In this document: in pieces, positions 15,507 through 23,284 of the stretch
Numbering within the stretch: position 1 is the stretch's first letter
How the letters are laid out: every line of letters begins with the position of its first letter
From: a virus
Virus record (IMG/VR): IMGVR_UViG_3300047311_000682
Span: 1 to 29,545 of that record
Length of the DNA stretch: 29,545 nucleotides
Strand: one strand, 5' to 3'
Notes under the pieces: model-generated
Database searches by the model: none
What the model was told of the DNA's origin: nothing
Seen by the model: the letters and a program-made list of their open reading frames with translations, nothing else
Position numbers and translations under genes: made by a program

Positions 15507-18101
15507 CTACCTCCAGCCCTGCCGCGTGCGCGTGGCGTAGTTCAACTTTACCGCCTGCAGCGTGTGCGGGAATGCGATGTCGGACTCGCCGAACGCGAGG
15601 ATCGAGATGCCCACGCCCTGCCCGTGCAGCATCTTGCGGATCACGTTCTTGCCCGCGCCGCCGTAGAAGCCGGTGCCGTACAGCGCCATCTGGTCGAAGA
15701 ACGACAGCGTCATCGCGCGCGTCACCACTTCCGGTTTTTCCGGCGAGCGGTAGCCGTAGCCGTCGTCGTACTCCGCGGCGATGGACAGGTTCGTGAACGC
15801 ATCGGCACCGATCACGTCGAAGTCGCCGCGCCGGTAGTACTTCATCTTGTCGATGTTTTGCTGGCCGCAGTAGAACTGGTTCTGCAGCGAGAACGCGATC
15901 GGCGTGCCGAGGCAGCCGAAGGATCCGCCGACGTCGTCCTCGTACAGGTAGCCGTCGTCGCCGCAAAAGTATATTTTTTCGCCCGGCGCAAGGTTGTAGT
16001 TGCCGTTCGTGACCGTGCTCGCGGCCGACCAGAAGTTGCGCGCGCTGTTGACGGCGGCGCTCTGCACGGTGCCGACGACGACATTGTCGGCGTAGACGTT
16101 GGATCCGACCGGCCACTTCGCCGGGTCGATCGTCTGGTTGACCGTGTGGATCGACAGGCTCTGCGCGCCGACCGGTCGCACGACATGGTTGCGCACGACG
16201 AACGAGGCGGTGCTGTCGAAGTTGGTGTGCAGGCTGCCGCTGTAGTCGGTGCCCGCCGTCGTCTCCAAGATCACGATGTTCGAGCCGAGGTCCATGTCGC
16301 ACTTGCCGATGCCCTTGAGCTCCTTGCCGACGATGCAGAACGAGAAGAACGTGCCGCCGTCGAAGTACAGCCGGTACAGGCTGTGGTCGCGCTGTTGCGT
16401 CGCCTCGAGCGGGCCGTCGCCGGTCGACATGTACGACTTGAGCAGCGTGTTGATGTCCTGCGAAAGGCTGATGCCGCCGAAGTTGCCGAACTCGGTCTGC
16501 TGGTCGTAGAAGTTCACGCCCTCGTCGGAGAGGAGCGCGACGCCGCCGATCGGCACGGCGGTGAAGGCGTACGCGCCCGCCTCGGTGTTGAGGTCGCGCA
16601 ACTGGTACTGCTCGGTGACGTCGCCGTACAGCATCCGCGTGCGGTTGCGCGTCGTGATGAGCACCGTGTTGTTGATGTTCTCGATGATGTTGGTAATGTC
16701 CTCGCCGAGGTAGCGTTGGTTGGCTCCCTCGACGAACTGCCAATCCGCCGGGGTCTGGTAGCCGGAGTACGACAGGTTGCCGCCGGGGTAGCCGACGAAC
16801 AACTGGTCGTGCGCGATCGCGATGATGTTCGGCGTGTCCAGCACCGGCGCGTTGTTGAACGTCGCGACGTCGAGACCTTGGCCGGTGATCAGCGGCGTGA
16901 AGACGGCCGTCGACCACACCGCGTTCGCGGGCAGCCAGATCTCGAACGCCGTGTCGAGTCCACTGATGCCGTACATGCGCGTGTCGTACGCATTGCCGCC
17001 GAAGTTCCAGCGGCGGAAGCGGTAGTTGCCGCCCGCCGGGAGGCGGTTCGCCCTGACCACAGGCCCGGCCGCGGGTGTCGTCGCGACCGTGACGCCGCCG
17101 ACTTGGATCGCGACGCCGTTGCCGACCGCGCCGCCGGTGATGCCCGCCGGGCCGGTCGAGAAGTAGCCGCACGCATCGCCGCCGCCGACCGTGCCAAATT
17201 GCGTGTTGATCCGCTTGGCGATCATGCTCGTCGCGCCGATCGTGACGGTCGCCCCTTCGACGAGGGCCGGGTTGTTGTTGTTGACAAAGTATACAATGCT
17301 ACCGAGCGCGAGCTGGTTCCAGCCGATCAGCGGCGAACCCGTGCCATCGCCCGGCCCCTTCGCCACGAACAGGCCCGCGTCGGCCACCGGATTGATGAGG
17401 CCGCGGATGCCGAACACACGACCGTTGAGGTCGAACCCGCCCAGCGCACGGCCGATGCCCTGAAAATTCCCGATGCCTTGGATCAGATCCCGTGCGACCT
17501 TGCGCGCGAGGCGGATGTAGAGCGCCGCCCTGCTGACGTCCCCGAAGAAGGCCGCAGGTCCGGTGACGGTGCCGAAGTTTTGCGCGATCGACGCCGGGCC
17601 GGTCCACAACGTCGTGCCGACGGGGAACATGACGACGTCGAGAAACTTCTCGCGGTAGTCGCGTCCGGAGACGAGGTTGTGGTCGTAGCTGCTGGTGATC
17701 AGCGAGCGGATCGTGTGCGTGAGCACGATGTACTTCTGCCCGCCGATCGTTTCCCAGCCGAGGAAGAACGGGCCCACGTCGCGCAAGCCGTCGGCCATGT
17801 GGACATTCGCGCCGATGGAGCCCGGCACGTTCGCCGGATTCGTGATCGTCACCGGGTACAGGATGTATACAAATGCACTCGGCTGCCGGTGGCCGTCGAC
17901 CGGCTCGCAGCCGCCCTTGCTGCGGTAGCCGCCCGCGTAGTTCGGTTCGTAGTTCTTGCAGAAGAGCAGTTTCGCCGGATCGCCGATCGCGGCGACCTGC
18001 TCGATCGACAACCCACCGCCGAGCGCGAATCGCTCCGAGGCGTTGTTGTCTTCCTGCGGATATCCGATGGCGGCGCGGAACTGGGTGAGAGACTTGCTCA
18101 C
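15507..18101 (-). CDS. Tail nozzle-like protein (tail tubular protein B type), 864 aa
   Basis: In short-tailed phages the nozzle forms the distal tube below the adaptor ring and is large and beta-rich. Here the sequence is long and beta-rich throughout. It has a propeller-like middle (IIAIAHDQLFVGYPGGNLSY, then FVEGANQRYLGEDITNIIEN and TVLITTRNRTRMLYGD) and a later RDHSLYRLYFDGG that recalls nozzle proteins of the T7 gp12 type. It directly follows the adaptor gene, as expected. The start is GTG at 18101: it overlaps the adaptor stop (GTGA), has GGAG 5 nt before, and the protein then reads SKSLTQFRAAIGYPQEDN; the longer open frame upstream lies inside the adaptor gene. The nozzle call rests on size, position and pattern rather than a signature. 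Confidence 0.7.
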   Translation of the reverse strand: MSKSLTQFRAAIGYPQEDNNASERFALGGGLSIEQVAAIGDPAKLLFCKNYEPNYAGGYRSKGGCEPVDGHRQPSAFVYILYPVTITNPANVPGSIGANVHMADGLRDVGPFFLGWETIGGQKYIVLTHTIRSLITSSYDHNLVSGRDYREKFLDVVMFPVGTTLWTGPASIAQNFGTVTGPAAFFGDVSRAALYIRLARKVARDLIQGIGNFQGIGRALGGFDLNGRVFGIRGLINPVADAGLFVAKGPGDGTGSPLIGWNQLALGSIVYFVNNNNPALVEGATVTIGATSMIAKRINTQFGTVGGGDACGYFSTGPAGITGGAVGNGVAIQVGGVTVATTPAAGPVVRANRLPAGGNYRFRRWNFGGNAYDTRMYGISGLDTAFEIWLPANAVWSTAVFTPLITGQGLDVATFNNAPVLDTPNIIAIAHDQLFVGYPGGNLSYSGYQTPADWQFVEGANQRYLGEDITNIIENINNTVLITTRNRTRMLYGDVTEQYQLRDLNTEAGAYAFTAVPIGGVALLSDEGVNFYDQQTEFGNFGGISLSQDINTLLKSYMSTGDGPLEATQQRDHSLYRLYFDGGTFFSFCIVGKELKGIGKCDMDLGSNIVILETTAGTDYSGSLHTNFDSTASFVVRNHVVRPVGAQSLSIHTVNQTIDPAKWPVGSNVYADNVVVGTVQSAAVNSARNFWSAASTVTNGNYNLAPGEKIYFCGDDGYLYEDDVGGSFGCLGTPIAFSLQNQFYCGQQNIDKMKYYRRGDFDVIGADAFTNLSIAAEYDDGYGYRSPEKPEVVTRAMTLSFFDQMALYGTGFYGGAGKNVIRKMLHGQGVGISILAFGESDIAFPHTLQAVKLNYATRTRQGWR

Positions 18102-18979
18102 ACCGTCTCCACCGTCATCTCGATGTCGTTCTCCGAGACGCGATCGTGCTCCATGCCCGGCAACTGGTCCGCGCGGAGCTCCTCGAGGAGATCCTGATAC
18201 TCCGCGAGCGCGGCCTGCATGATCTCGGTCGCGCCCTCGGCCGTCGCGTACAGCACCTGCGCGCGCGCGATGATGATGCGGCACGACTCGAGCCGCTGCG
18301 GTGCGGTCGGCGTCGGCAACACGCCCTTCGTCGGCACGATGCCGTCGTTCGATGGGTACGGCTGATTCTGCAGCCGCGGCGGCACCATGTTCGCGCCAGA
18401 GTCGTTGAGCGCGACGGCGAGCGTGAGCGGCGAGACATCGCCGTCGTCCTTCAGCCGCATCGGCCGACCCCAGCACTCGTAGCGGTACGGCGTCGCCGAG
18501 GCCATCAGCGTCGACACGATGATCTGACCGCCGGGCGACTGCGAGAAGTACGGCGGCGAGTTGCTCACCGACTTCGGCCCGCGGTTCTGGTTCATGTACT
18601 CGAACTTGCGCCAGTCCTGAAAGACCGGCCGGTTCGCGATCGAGGCGTCGCTGTAGTTGAAGACGAGCGATTTCCGGTCGATCTTGCGGAACTGGTACAC
18701 CGACATGTTCGCGCTCAACGGCGGGTTGCCGCTGATGTTGCCGTAGGTCGGCGAAGCGAGCGTGTCGTAGCCCGGCTGGAGCGTCCCGGCGAATTGCCGC
18801 CAGAGGAATTTCCAGTTGTGGTGAAGCGACTGGATCTCGTAATCCGCGTCTGCGATGAAGCCACAGATGCGGATCGACTCGAGGCTGTTTGTTCCTGAAG
18901 AGACGCTCGCCAGCGTGTTCCCGCCGTTGATTCCCAACTCGACGATGAAAGCATTGACGAGGTCGAGGTAGGTTTGCAC
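18098..18979 (-). CDS. Head-to-tail adaptor (connector) protein, 293 aa
   Basis: The N-terminus MQTYLDLVNAFIVELGINGG, followed by IRICGFIADADYEIQSLHHN and WKFLW, is the helical pattern of podovirus adaptor proteins (SU10 adaptor or P22 gp4-like), which bind beneath the portal and carry the nozzle. The middle (about 60-190) is a beta-rich insertion (VYQFRKIDRKSLVFNYSDAS, RYECWGRP). The C-terminal part returns to helix (ESCRIIIARAQVLYATAEGA, then AALAEYQDLLEELRAD), typical of these proteins. The start is GTG with GAGGTT upstream. The stop overlaps the nozzle-like gene start (GTGA), and adaptor-then-nozzle is a common order. The family assignment is from recall of the pattern. Confidence 0.7.
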   Translation of the reverse strand: MQTYLDLVNAFIVELGINGGNTLASVSSGTNSLESIRICGFIADADYEIQSLHHNWKFLWRQFAGTLQPGYDTLASPTYGNISGNPPLSANMSVYQFRKIDRKSLVFNYSDASIANRPVFQDWRKFEYMNQNRGPKSVSNSPPYFSQSPGGQIIVSTLMASATPYRYECWGRPMRLKDDGDVSPLTLAVALNDSGANMVPPRLQNQPYPSNDGIVPTKGVLPTPTAPQRLESCRIIIARAQVLYATAEGATEIMQAALAEYQDLLEELRADQLPGMEHDRVSENDIEMTVETV

Positions 18980-19000
18980 GGCGGGAACCTCGCTACGGTG

Positions 19001-19522
19001 TTATCGCCTCTGCTGCGGTTTCGCCACCGGCTGCTGCGGCGGCTGCGGAACAGGCTGGTGACTCGGCCTGCCCGGCGAACCCGCCACGGGCGGCAGCCCT
19101 TGATCCGGCGCGGGCGGCAGATCCTGATTCGGCTCGCCCGGTGCGCCCGCAATCGGATGCGTCGGCGTGCCCGGCGCGCCCGGCAGACCCTGATCCGGCT
19201 CACCCGGTGGCAACGCAATCGGATGCGTCGGCTTCACGTCCGGATACTCCGTCGGTGGCCGCGCCGGACCATCGCTCGGCAGATGGGTCGGGTACGGCGG
19301 AACCGGCGAGAGCGTGTACGGCGCGGGCACCGCCTCGGGCGGCAACACCGGCGTCATGTCGAGCACCTCGTAGTCCGGCTTGAGCGGCATGTCGACCGCC
19401 TTGCGTGCCTCGTCGGTCATCAGCACGTCCTGCGGGATGAGCGCACCGTACGACGTGTACGTGTTGCTTTCCCAGACCCAGCGACCGCGATGCTCACCAA
19501 TGATTTCGTTTGCCTTGTCCAC
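19001..19522 (-). CDS. Proline-rich repeat protein (173 aa)
   Basis: Residues 1-60 look folded and contain aromatic and acidic residues (GRWVWESNTYTSYGALIPQD, EARKAVDMPLKPDYEVLDM). From about residue 60 to the end it is Pro/Gly-rich. Two 22-residue tandem units start at THPIALPPGEPDQG and THPIAGAPGEPNQD, and a Gln/Pro/basic tail follows. The start is GTG with a strong GGAGG 6 nt upstream, 2 nt after the previous stop. The function is unknown; it sits between the 88-aa protein and the adaptor, so a minor virion or assembly role is possible. The short PDQG motif also occurs in the 341-aa protein about 10 kb away. Confidence 0.7.
   Translation of the reverse strand: MDKANEIIGEHRGRWVWESNTYTSYGALIPQDVLMTDEARKAVDMPLKPDYEVLDMTPVLPPEAVPAPYTLSPVPPYPTHLPSDGPARPPTEYPDVKPTHPIALPPGEPDQGLPGAPGTPTHPIAGAPGEPNQDLPPAPDQGLPPVAGSPGRPSHQPVPQPPQQPVAKPQQRR
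19148..19232 (-). repeat. 19-bp direct repeat within a 22-residue peptide repeat
   Basis: The 19-nt string cgcaatcggatgcgtcggc occurs at 19148-19166 and again at 19214-19232, exactly 66 bp (22 codons) apart. It lies in the tandem THPIA...PGEP(D/N)Q units of the 173-aa protein, so it marks a recent internal duplication. Confidence 0.85.
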
Positions 19523-19524
19523 GA

Positions 19525-19791
19525 TTACCTCCGCTTGAATGAGAGGCGATCTTCGGCGTCGAGTTGATCAGCCATCGCCTGCCTCGACGCGACGCCTTCG
19601 CCAATTTCCGGATCACGAATCTTGCCGGGCGCTTTGAAACCGACGCACGCAACATCCGCACCGGGCAACGGACTGGCGTTGTCACCCGCGAGACCGTCGT
19701 TGGTCTTCTGCGTGTAGTCGCGGCCCTTCTCGGAATCGCCTTCGCTGCCTTCGCCGAGAGCGAAGCCCAGAGTGAGTGTGTTGCGCGCCAT
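19525..19791 (-). CDS. Small hypothetical protein opening the tail block (88 aa)
   Basis: The protein (MARNTLTLGFALGEGSEGDS..., ending DQLDAEDRLSFKRR) is charged and probably partly disordered, with no motif I recognise. Its ribosome binding site is exceptional: the 12 nt directly before the ATG match the full anti-SD complement (AGGAGGTGATCC). It follows a strong terminator, so it is the first gene after the apparent end of the head transcript. The strong site could give high translation of a limited read-through mRNA; that is inference. It could be a minor head, connector or assembly protein. Confidence 0.7.
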   Translation of the reverse strand: MARNTLTLGFALGEGSEGDSEKGRDYTQKTNDGLAGDNASPLPGADVACVGFKAPGKIRDPEIGEGVASRQAMADQLDAEDRLSFKRR

Positions 19792-19803
19792 GGATCACCT
19801 CCT
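19792..19803 (-). promoter_or_regulatory. Maximal-length Shine-Dalgarno site
   Basis: The minus strand reads AGGAGGTGATCC immediately before the ATG at 19791, an unbroken 12-nt complement to the standard 16S rRNA 3' end (ggatcacctcct on the plus strand). The GGAGG core is 6 nt from the start codon. Most other genes in the window show only 4-6 nt matches. Confidence 0.85.
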
Positions 19804-19804
19804 G

Positions 19805-19843
19805 AAAAAAAGACCGGGCCGCACGAAGGCTGTCGCCCGGTCT
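19805..19843 (-). terminator. Rho-independent terminator between head and tail blocks
   Basis: On the minus strand a 9-bp perfect stem, AGACCGGGC (19843-19835) pairing with GCCCGGTCT (19819-19811), encloses a 15-nt loop and ends in a run of seven T (19811-19805, the first T shared with the stem). It follows the 86-aa gene by about 26 nt and lies directly before the SD of the 88-aa gene. Confidence 0.9.
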
Positions 19844-19869
19844 GCCCTTCCTCACTCTGCGGTTATTCC

Positions 19870-20130
19870 TCAACCCCAACGGGTGCCGCGACCGGCGCTC
19901 GTCTTCGGGTGCTGCATGTGGATCTGACCCGCGCCCTCGGTGTCCGCGCCGATGTCTTCGGGCGTGACCGAATGGATCTCTTCGCGGCAGGAAACGCCGT
20001 CCTCGAGACTCGCGCCGGTGCTCGAGCCGCGATCGGGTGTCTTGATGCGCGTGCCCGGCAGCGCCGGTTCGACGTTGGTGGTTTCAGTGTCACCGGCGTT
20101 GTTGCCGCCGGGGTAGCTCATCTTGCCCAT
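19870..20130 (-). CDS. Small hydrophilic protein, last gene of the head block (86 aa)
   Basis: A short polar protein starting MGKMSYPGGNNAGDTETTNV and containing an acidic middle (CREEIHSVTPEDIGADTEGA). It has no recognised motif and no membrane segment. A strong SD (GAGGAG) lies 6 nt before the ATG at 20130. An alternative ATG three codons later lacks the ideal spacing. It lies 54 nt after the 154-aa gene and just before the terminator, so it is probably co-expressed with the capsid protein. It could be a minor head or completion protein; that is not established. Confidence 0.65.
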   Translation of the reverse strand: MGKMSYPGGNNAGDTETTNVEPALPGTRIKTPDRGSSTGASLEDGVSCREEIHSVTPEDIGADTEGAGQIHMQHPKTSAGRGTRWG

Positions 20131-20151
20131 GGTGCTCTCCTCGGTAGGGCG

Positions 20152-20171
20152 ACCCGCTTTGTCGTGCGGGT
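20152..20171 (-). other. Short GC-rich hairpin between two head genes
   Basis: A 6-bp stem (acccgc / gcgggt) with an 8-nt loop lies in the 54-nt gap between the 154-aa and 86-aa genes. No T run follows, so it is not a convincing terminator. It could affect mRNA stability; the evidence is weak. Confidence 0.35.
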
Positions 20172-20184
20172 GGCCCCGATTGTA

Positions 20185-20649
20185 TTACCAGAAGCGGACG
20201 GTGATGGTGACGTTGTACGTGCCCGCAGGCGTGCCTGTGGCCGCAGCATTGGACACACGCAACGCTGTCTGCAGCACGCCCGGCGTGTCGCCATCCTGCA
20301 TCAGGTCGATGCGCCCCTTCTGCGTTGCCGATGGAGCGAGGCCGGGGTTGTAGGCCGCGACACGTCCATCGAGATCTTGACTGCCGTACGCTGAACCGAC
20401 GTTGGGCAATCCGGTCAGCGGGCCGACAGCCTGCGCGGCGTACTTGGCGATCGTCGCAACTGTGCCGATCTGGATGAGACCGGCAGCCGTCGTGCCGACA
20501 ATTGCCGCGGCGACGCCAGCCGAGATGTCATCGATGGCAGCGAAGCGGCAGCCCGCCGGGACGCGAATCGCGCCAAGCGCCGCCGAGGCGGCGTTGTTGA
20601 CGCCGGAGAAGTTGTAGACGTTGCGGATGCCGGAGGTGTCGTAGCTCAT
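20185..20649 (-). CDS. Putative capsid-associated (decoration-like) protein (154 aa)
   Basis: It follows the major capsid gene with an ATGA overlap (ATG 20647-20649), and GGGAGAG lies upstream, supporting the start at MSYDTSGIRNVYNFSG rather than five codons earlier. The sequence is rich in Ala, Gly and Thr with beta-like patterns (AAIDDISAGVAAAIVGTTAA, LIQIGTVATIAKYA) and ends in TYNVTITVRFW. Length, composition and position suit a capsid decoration, head-stabilising or cement protein, as phages often place these next to the capsid gene. No signature motif was recognised, so the role is positional inference. Confidence 0.7.
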   Translation of the reverse strand: MSYDTSGIRNVYNFSGVNNAASAALGAIRVPAGCRFAAIDDISAGVAAAIVGTTAAGLIQIGTVATIAKYAAQAVGPLTGLPNVGSAYGSQDLDGRVAAYNPGLAPSATQKGRIDLMQDGDTPGVLQTALRVSNAAATGTPAGTYNVTITVRFW

Positions 20650-21686
20650 GTCTGGCTCTCCCACTTCAGAATGCGGGAGTTCGGGAAATCGTCCGCAGTC
20701 TTGTCACCCTGCGTCCTCCCGTACCCCAGCAAAGCGTACCACGCGATGCCCTTGCTCCGACCGTAGTCGGTGGGGATCTTGCCGCGGATCTCCTCGGGAA
20801 TCGCGATGGCCTCGGCGACAGTGTCTTCGCCGAAGAAGAAGATCCAGTCCGACTTGTTGTTCGACCACGGCTGTGGTGTGTCGGTCTGCGGGTTGAACGT
20901 CGTGAAGTTTTCCGCACCGCCTTTCGGGATGTGCGTCTGCTCCACGAAGCGCATGTTGTAGAAGCGGCCGATCTCGCCGTTCATAATCATGCCGAAGCCC
21001 GTCTCGGTGTACTGATACGTCTGCTCCAACTGCGGGTTGGCCGGGTCCGAACCCTTGATGTACGTGAAGGTCGTCGGCCGCGCGATGCAGTAGTAGTCAT
21101 CGCCGATGAAGGCCGGGATGTTGCGCTCCTTCATGTTGTCGACGATCAACCGCAGGTGGCCCTTGGCGAACGGGCAGTTGTTGACGACGCCGATCGAGCC
21201 GGTGCCGGGCGACGAACTGATCACGATCGACGCGCCCGCGCTCGCCGCAGCATCCGAACTGTTGACCTTCAGTCCGGTCGAGTTGAACTGCGCCCACGCT
21301 TGGATGTCGAGCGCCTGCTTGCAGTCGTGCTTCAGCACGCGGTGGATGATCTCCTGCACCGGGTGCTGCGACAGGTTGTCGAGCTTCTGGGTGAAGGGAA
21401 CGGAGTTGCCGTACTCCGTCATCGTCACGCTCTTCTGCGTGATGATGAAGTTGGTCTCGGGCATGGCGTTCGTTTCGTTCAGCGGCGCGCCCTTGGTTTG
21501 CGCGCGTGAGTAGACGTTGAACGAGTACGTGTCGCCGCGCTGCAGACCCTTGTCGGTGGCGTCCTTCGCATCGCAGAACTGCCGGAATTTCACGACCGGC
21601 AGCACGGACATGCGGAGTACGTTCGACAACTCGGGGGCGAACATGAAGCCGCCGAGCGCGTTCACACTCCAAATTTGACCCGCCAT
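20646..21686 (-). CDS. Major capsid protein (346 aa)
   Basis: The protein has the expected size of a major head protein and lies right after a scaffold-like gene. Features that recall the N4 gp56-type major capsid family (HK97 fold) are FIITQKSVTMTEYGNSVPFTQ near residues 83-103, then a helical segment with HRVLKHDCKQALDIQAWAQF, a later CIARPTTFTYIKGS and YTETGFGMIMNGEIGRFYNM. The C-terminal GIAWYALLGYGRTQGDKTAD is also consistent. The ATG follows GAGGAG. A 9-bp hairpin sits about 40 nt before the start, over the scaffold stop. The shell polymerises from this subunit. Major capsid is a firm call from context; the exact family is moderate. Confidence 0.85.
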   Translation of the reverse strand: MAGQIWSVNALGGFMFAPELSNVLRMSVLPVVKFRQFCDAKDATDKGLQRGDTYSFNVYSRAQTKGAPLNETNAMPETNFIITQKSVTMTEYGNSVPFTQKLDNLSQHPVQEIIHRVLKHDCKQALDIQAWAQFNSTGLKVNSSDAAASAGASIVISSSPGTGSIGVVNNCPFAKGHLRLIVDNMKERNIPAFIGDDYYCIARPTTFTYIKGSDPANPQLEQTYQYTETGFGMIMNGEIGRFYNMRFVEQTHIPKGGAENFTTFNPQTDTPQPWSNNKSDWIFFFGEDTVAEAIAIPEEIRGKIPTDYGRSKGIAWYALLGYGRTQGDKTADDFPNSRILKWESQT

Positions 21687-21724
21687 GGGGGTGACTCCTC
21701 ATCAGGCCCGCCCCCGCCGACCCT

Positions 21725-21749
21725 CGTGTACTGCGTTTGTCAGTACACG
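21725..21749 (-). promoter_or_regulatory. Hairpin covering the scaffold stop codon before the capsid gene
   Basis: A perfect 9-bp inverted repeat, cgtgtactg (21725-21733) and cagtacacg (21741-21749), has a 7-nt loop. The stop codon of the scaffold gene (21740-21742) lies in the loop-stem border, and the capsid ATG is about 40 nt downstream. No T run follows, so a terminator is unlikely. It may be an mRNA processing, stability or coupling element. Confidence 0.6.
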
Positions 21750-23002
21750 GGCTGATGTCGCGAGGCGCGGTACATTTTGACCACGTCTGCCGGTGAGGTT
21801 GGGTAGTCGGGCACGACCTCTTGCGCGGGAACCCGGTCCGATGCCGTCGAAGGCTGCGGGATGCGCCGCTTGAAGTTGGTGCGTGTGTGGACCGCTGCCG
21901 TGACATCGGCATTCGGTGCATCGACGATACCTGCTCGACCCAGCACTCGCTTTGCAACTTCGTCAGCGATGACGACCCATGGCCTGCCGCGGTTCTTCGC
22001 GTCCGCCACTTCGGCGTTGTACAGGTGGGCGCAATCTTTGCGCAGCGTCGGATCGTCGAGGATGACCTTGTACCGATCCTGCATCAGCCCATTGACCGCG
22101 TCGACCTGCGACTTCGTCGCAGCGGCAGATTCCCTCTCTGCCCACTCCTTCTCGAACCTCGCCTGCTCCAGTGCAATCAGCTTGTCGACGTCCACACCCG
22201 GTGAACGATGAGTCGCTTCAAGCACTTCCGCCATGGCCGCTACGGCACGGTCGGGATCTCCCGCGTAGAGCTCGGTCACCAAATTTTCAATCTTGGTGCG
22301 GTCTACTGGTCCCTTGGGTGCCGGGGTCTCGGCACTTGCGGGTTGGCGCGCCGGGGAGCCGGTGGCCGTTGCTGAAGCCGGTTCAGTGGGTCTGCTGTCG
22401 GCGTTCAGTTCTTTCTTCAGCTTCTCGAAAGCGCGGCGCTTGTCTGCCGCGACCTGCGAGAGCTCTTGTGCTCTGTGAGCATCGCGCTCGGCTTGGGCGA
22501 TGTTGAGATCGCCCTGCTCCAGCTTGTGCTCGGCGGCGAGTTGGATCTGTCGAGCCTCGACGCCGCCTGCAGCTTCAACTGCGGCGCGCGACTCTTGGAT
22601 CTCCTTGCCGTAAACCTTGAGCGTGACAAGTTCGTCGCCGCTCGCGCCGGAATCTACACCCGGCGTCGGCTCTTCCGCAACCACATTGCGCGGCGTCTGC
22701 ATCGCGCTGTCGCCCGCCGTCGCGACGTCAGCAACCACGGCATCGCCACCCTCCTCGTACCCGGCCTGCAGTTCGGCCGCGCCGGGAACCTCCGCAAGAT
22801 CCTGCTCGCGTTCGGCCTGATGGAGCGCGTTGTAGCGCCCGATGATCGCCTTGCGCGACGCGTTCGGATCGAGGTTGCGCTCGATGATGTCGCGCTGCGG
22901 GCGCTCCAGATCAACCTCGCGAGGATCGCCCCCGCCCCTGATCTTCAACGTGTCGGTGCCGGTGCCCTTCGTGGTGCTCGATGCTGTCTCTCTGATTGCC
23001 AT
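21740..23002 (-). CDS. Putative scaffolding protein (420 aa)
   Basis: It lies just before the major capsid gene, the common place for a scaffold. The sequence is charged and helical: a long coiled-coil-like stretch at about residues 145-205 (ARQIQLAAEHKLEQGDLNIA, KRRAFEKLKKELNAD), Pro/Ala/Thr-rich linkers on either side, a helical region at about 235-320 (LVTELYAGDPDRAVAAMAEV, LEQARFEKEWAERESA), and a short basic C-terminus (SPADVVKMYRASRHQPVY) like the capsid-binding tail of many scaffolds. No protease motif was seen. The ATG has GAGAGG upstream. Scaffold is inferred from position and composition; a minor head protein is possible. Confidence 0.7.
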   Translation of the reverse strand: MAIRETASSTTKGTGTDTLKIRGGGDPREVDLERPQRDIIERNLDPNASRKAIIGRYNALHQAEREQDLAEVPGAAELQAGYEEGGDAVVADVATAGDSAMQTPRNVVAEEPTPGVDSGASGDELVTLKVYGKEIQESRAAVEAAGGVEARQIQLAAEHKLEQGDLNIAQAERDAHRAQELSQVAADKRRAFEKLKKELNADSRPTEPASATATGSPARQPASAETPAPKGPVDRTKIENLVTELYAGDPDRAVAAMAEVLEATHRSPGVDVDKLIALEQARFEKEWAERESAAATKSQVDAVNGLMQDRYKVILDDPTLRKDCAHLYNAEVADAKNRGRPWVVIADEVAKRVLGRAGIVDAPNADVTAAVHTRTNFKRRIPQPSTASDRVPAQEVVPDYPTSPADVVKMYRASRHQPVY

Positions 23003-23014
23003 GGCCGCAGCCTC

Positions 23015-23284
23015 TCATCCGCCGTTCGGTTCAATTGGGTGATCGCGTTTCGTGAAGAGGGTGAAGGAATTCTCGCCGCGCACAACGGAGTCGCGCACGG
23101 TCAGCAGCAGCTTGTCGAGCTCGAGCGCCTGCTCGCCGCCGACGCCACCGGCCCAGCCGCCCTGCTTGTTGACGAGCAGCACGACGACGCAGCCGAAGCC
23201 CTCGCCGTCTTTCTCCATCGCGTGCGCCGTGCGCGCGAGATGCTCGAGGACGTCGCCGACCGGAATCATTGCCTCTTCAGTCAT
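23015..23284 (-). CDS. Small hypothetical protein (89 aa)
   Basis: The start is ATG at 23284, overlapping the previous stop by 8 nt and preceded by GAGGGA; the much longer open frame upstream is noise. The protein has an N-terminal helix (VGDVLEHLARTAHAMEKDG), a hydrophobic core strand (GCVVVLLVNK), then glycine-rich GGWAGGVGG and a basic/aromatic end (SFTLFTKRDHPIEP). It is short and probably soluble. No family was recognised. It is in the chain of small genes between portal and scaffold, a place where head-completion or assembly helpers are common. Confidence 0.65.
   Translation of the reverse strand: MTEEAMIPVGDVLEHLARTAHAMEKDGEGFGCVVVLLVNKQGGWAGGVGGEQALELDKLLLTVRDSVVRGENSFTLFTKRDHPIEPNGG

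Noticed and set aside
15486-18197. 903-codon open frame on the plus strand
   Set aside because: It is the mirror of the nozzle-like gene in GC-rich DNA. Its translation is Arg/Ala/Val/Asp-rich with no motifs, and the minus strand has the SD and coupled start.
20152-20171. Hairpin between the 154-aa and 86-aa genes as a terminator
   Set aside because: Only a 6-bp stem and no T run; a much better terminator follows at 19843-19805.
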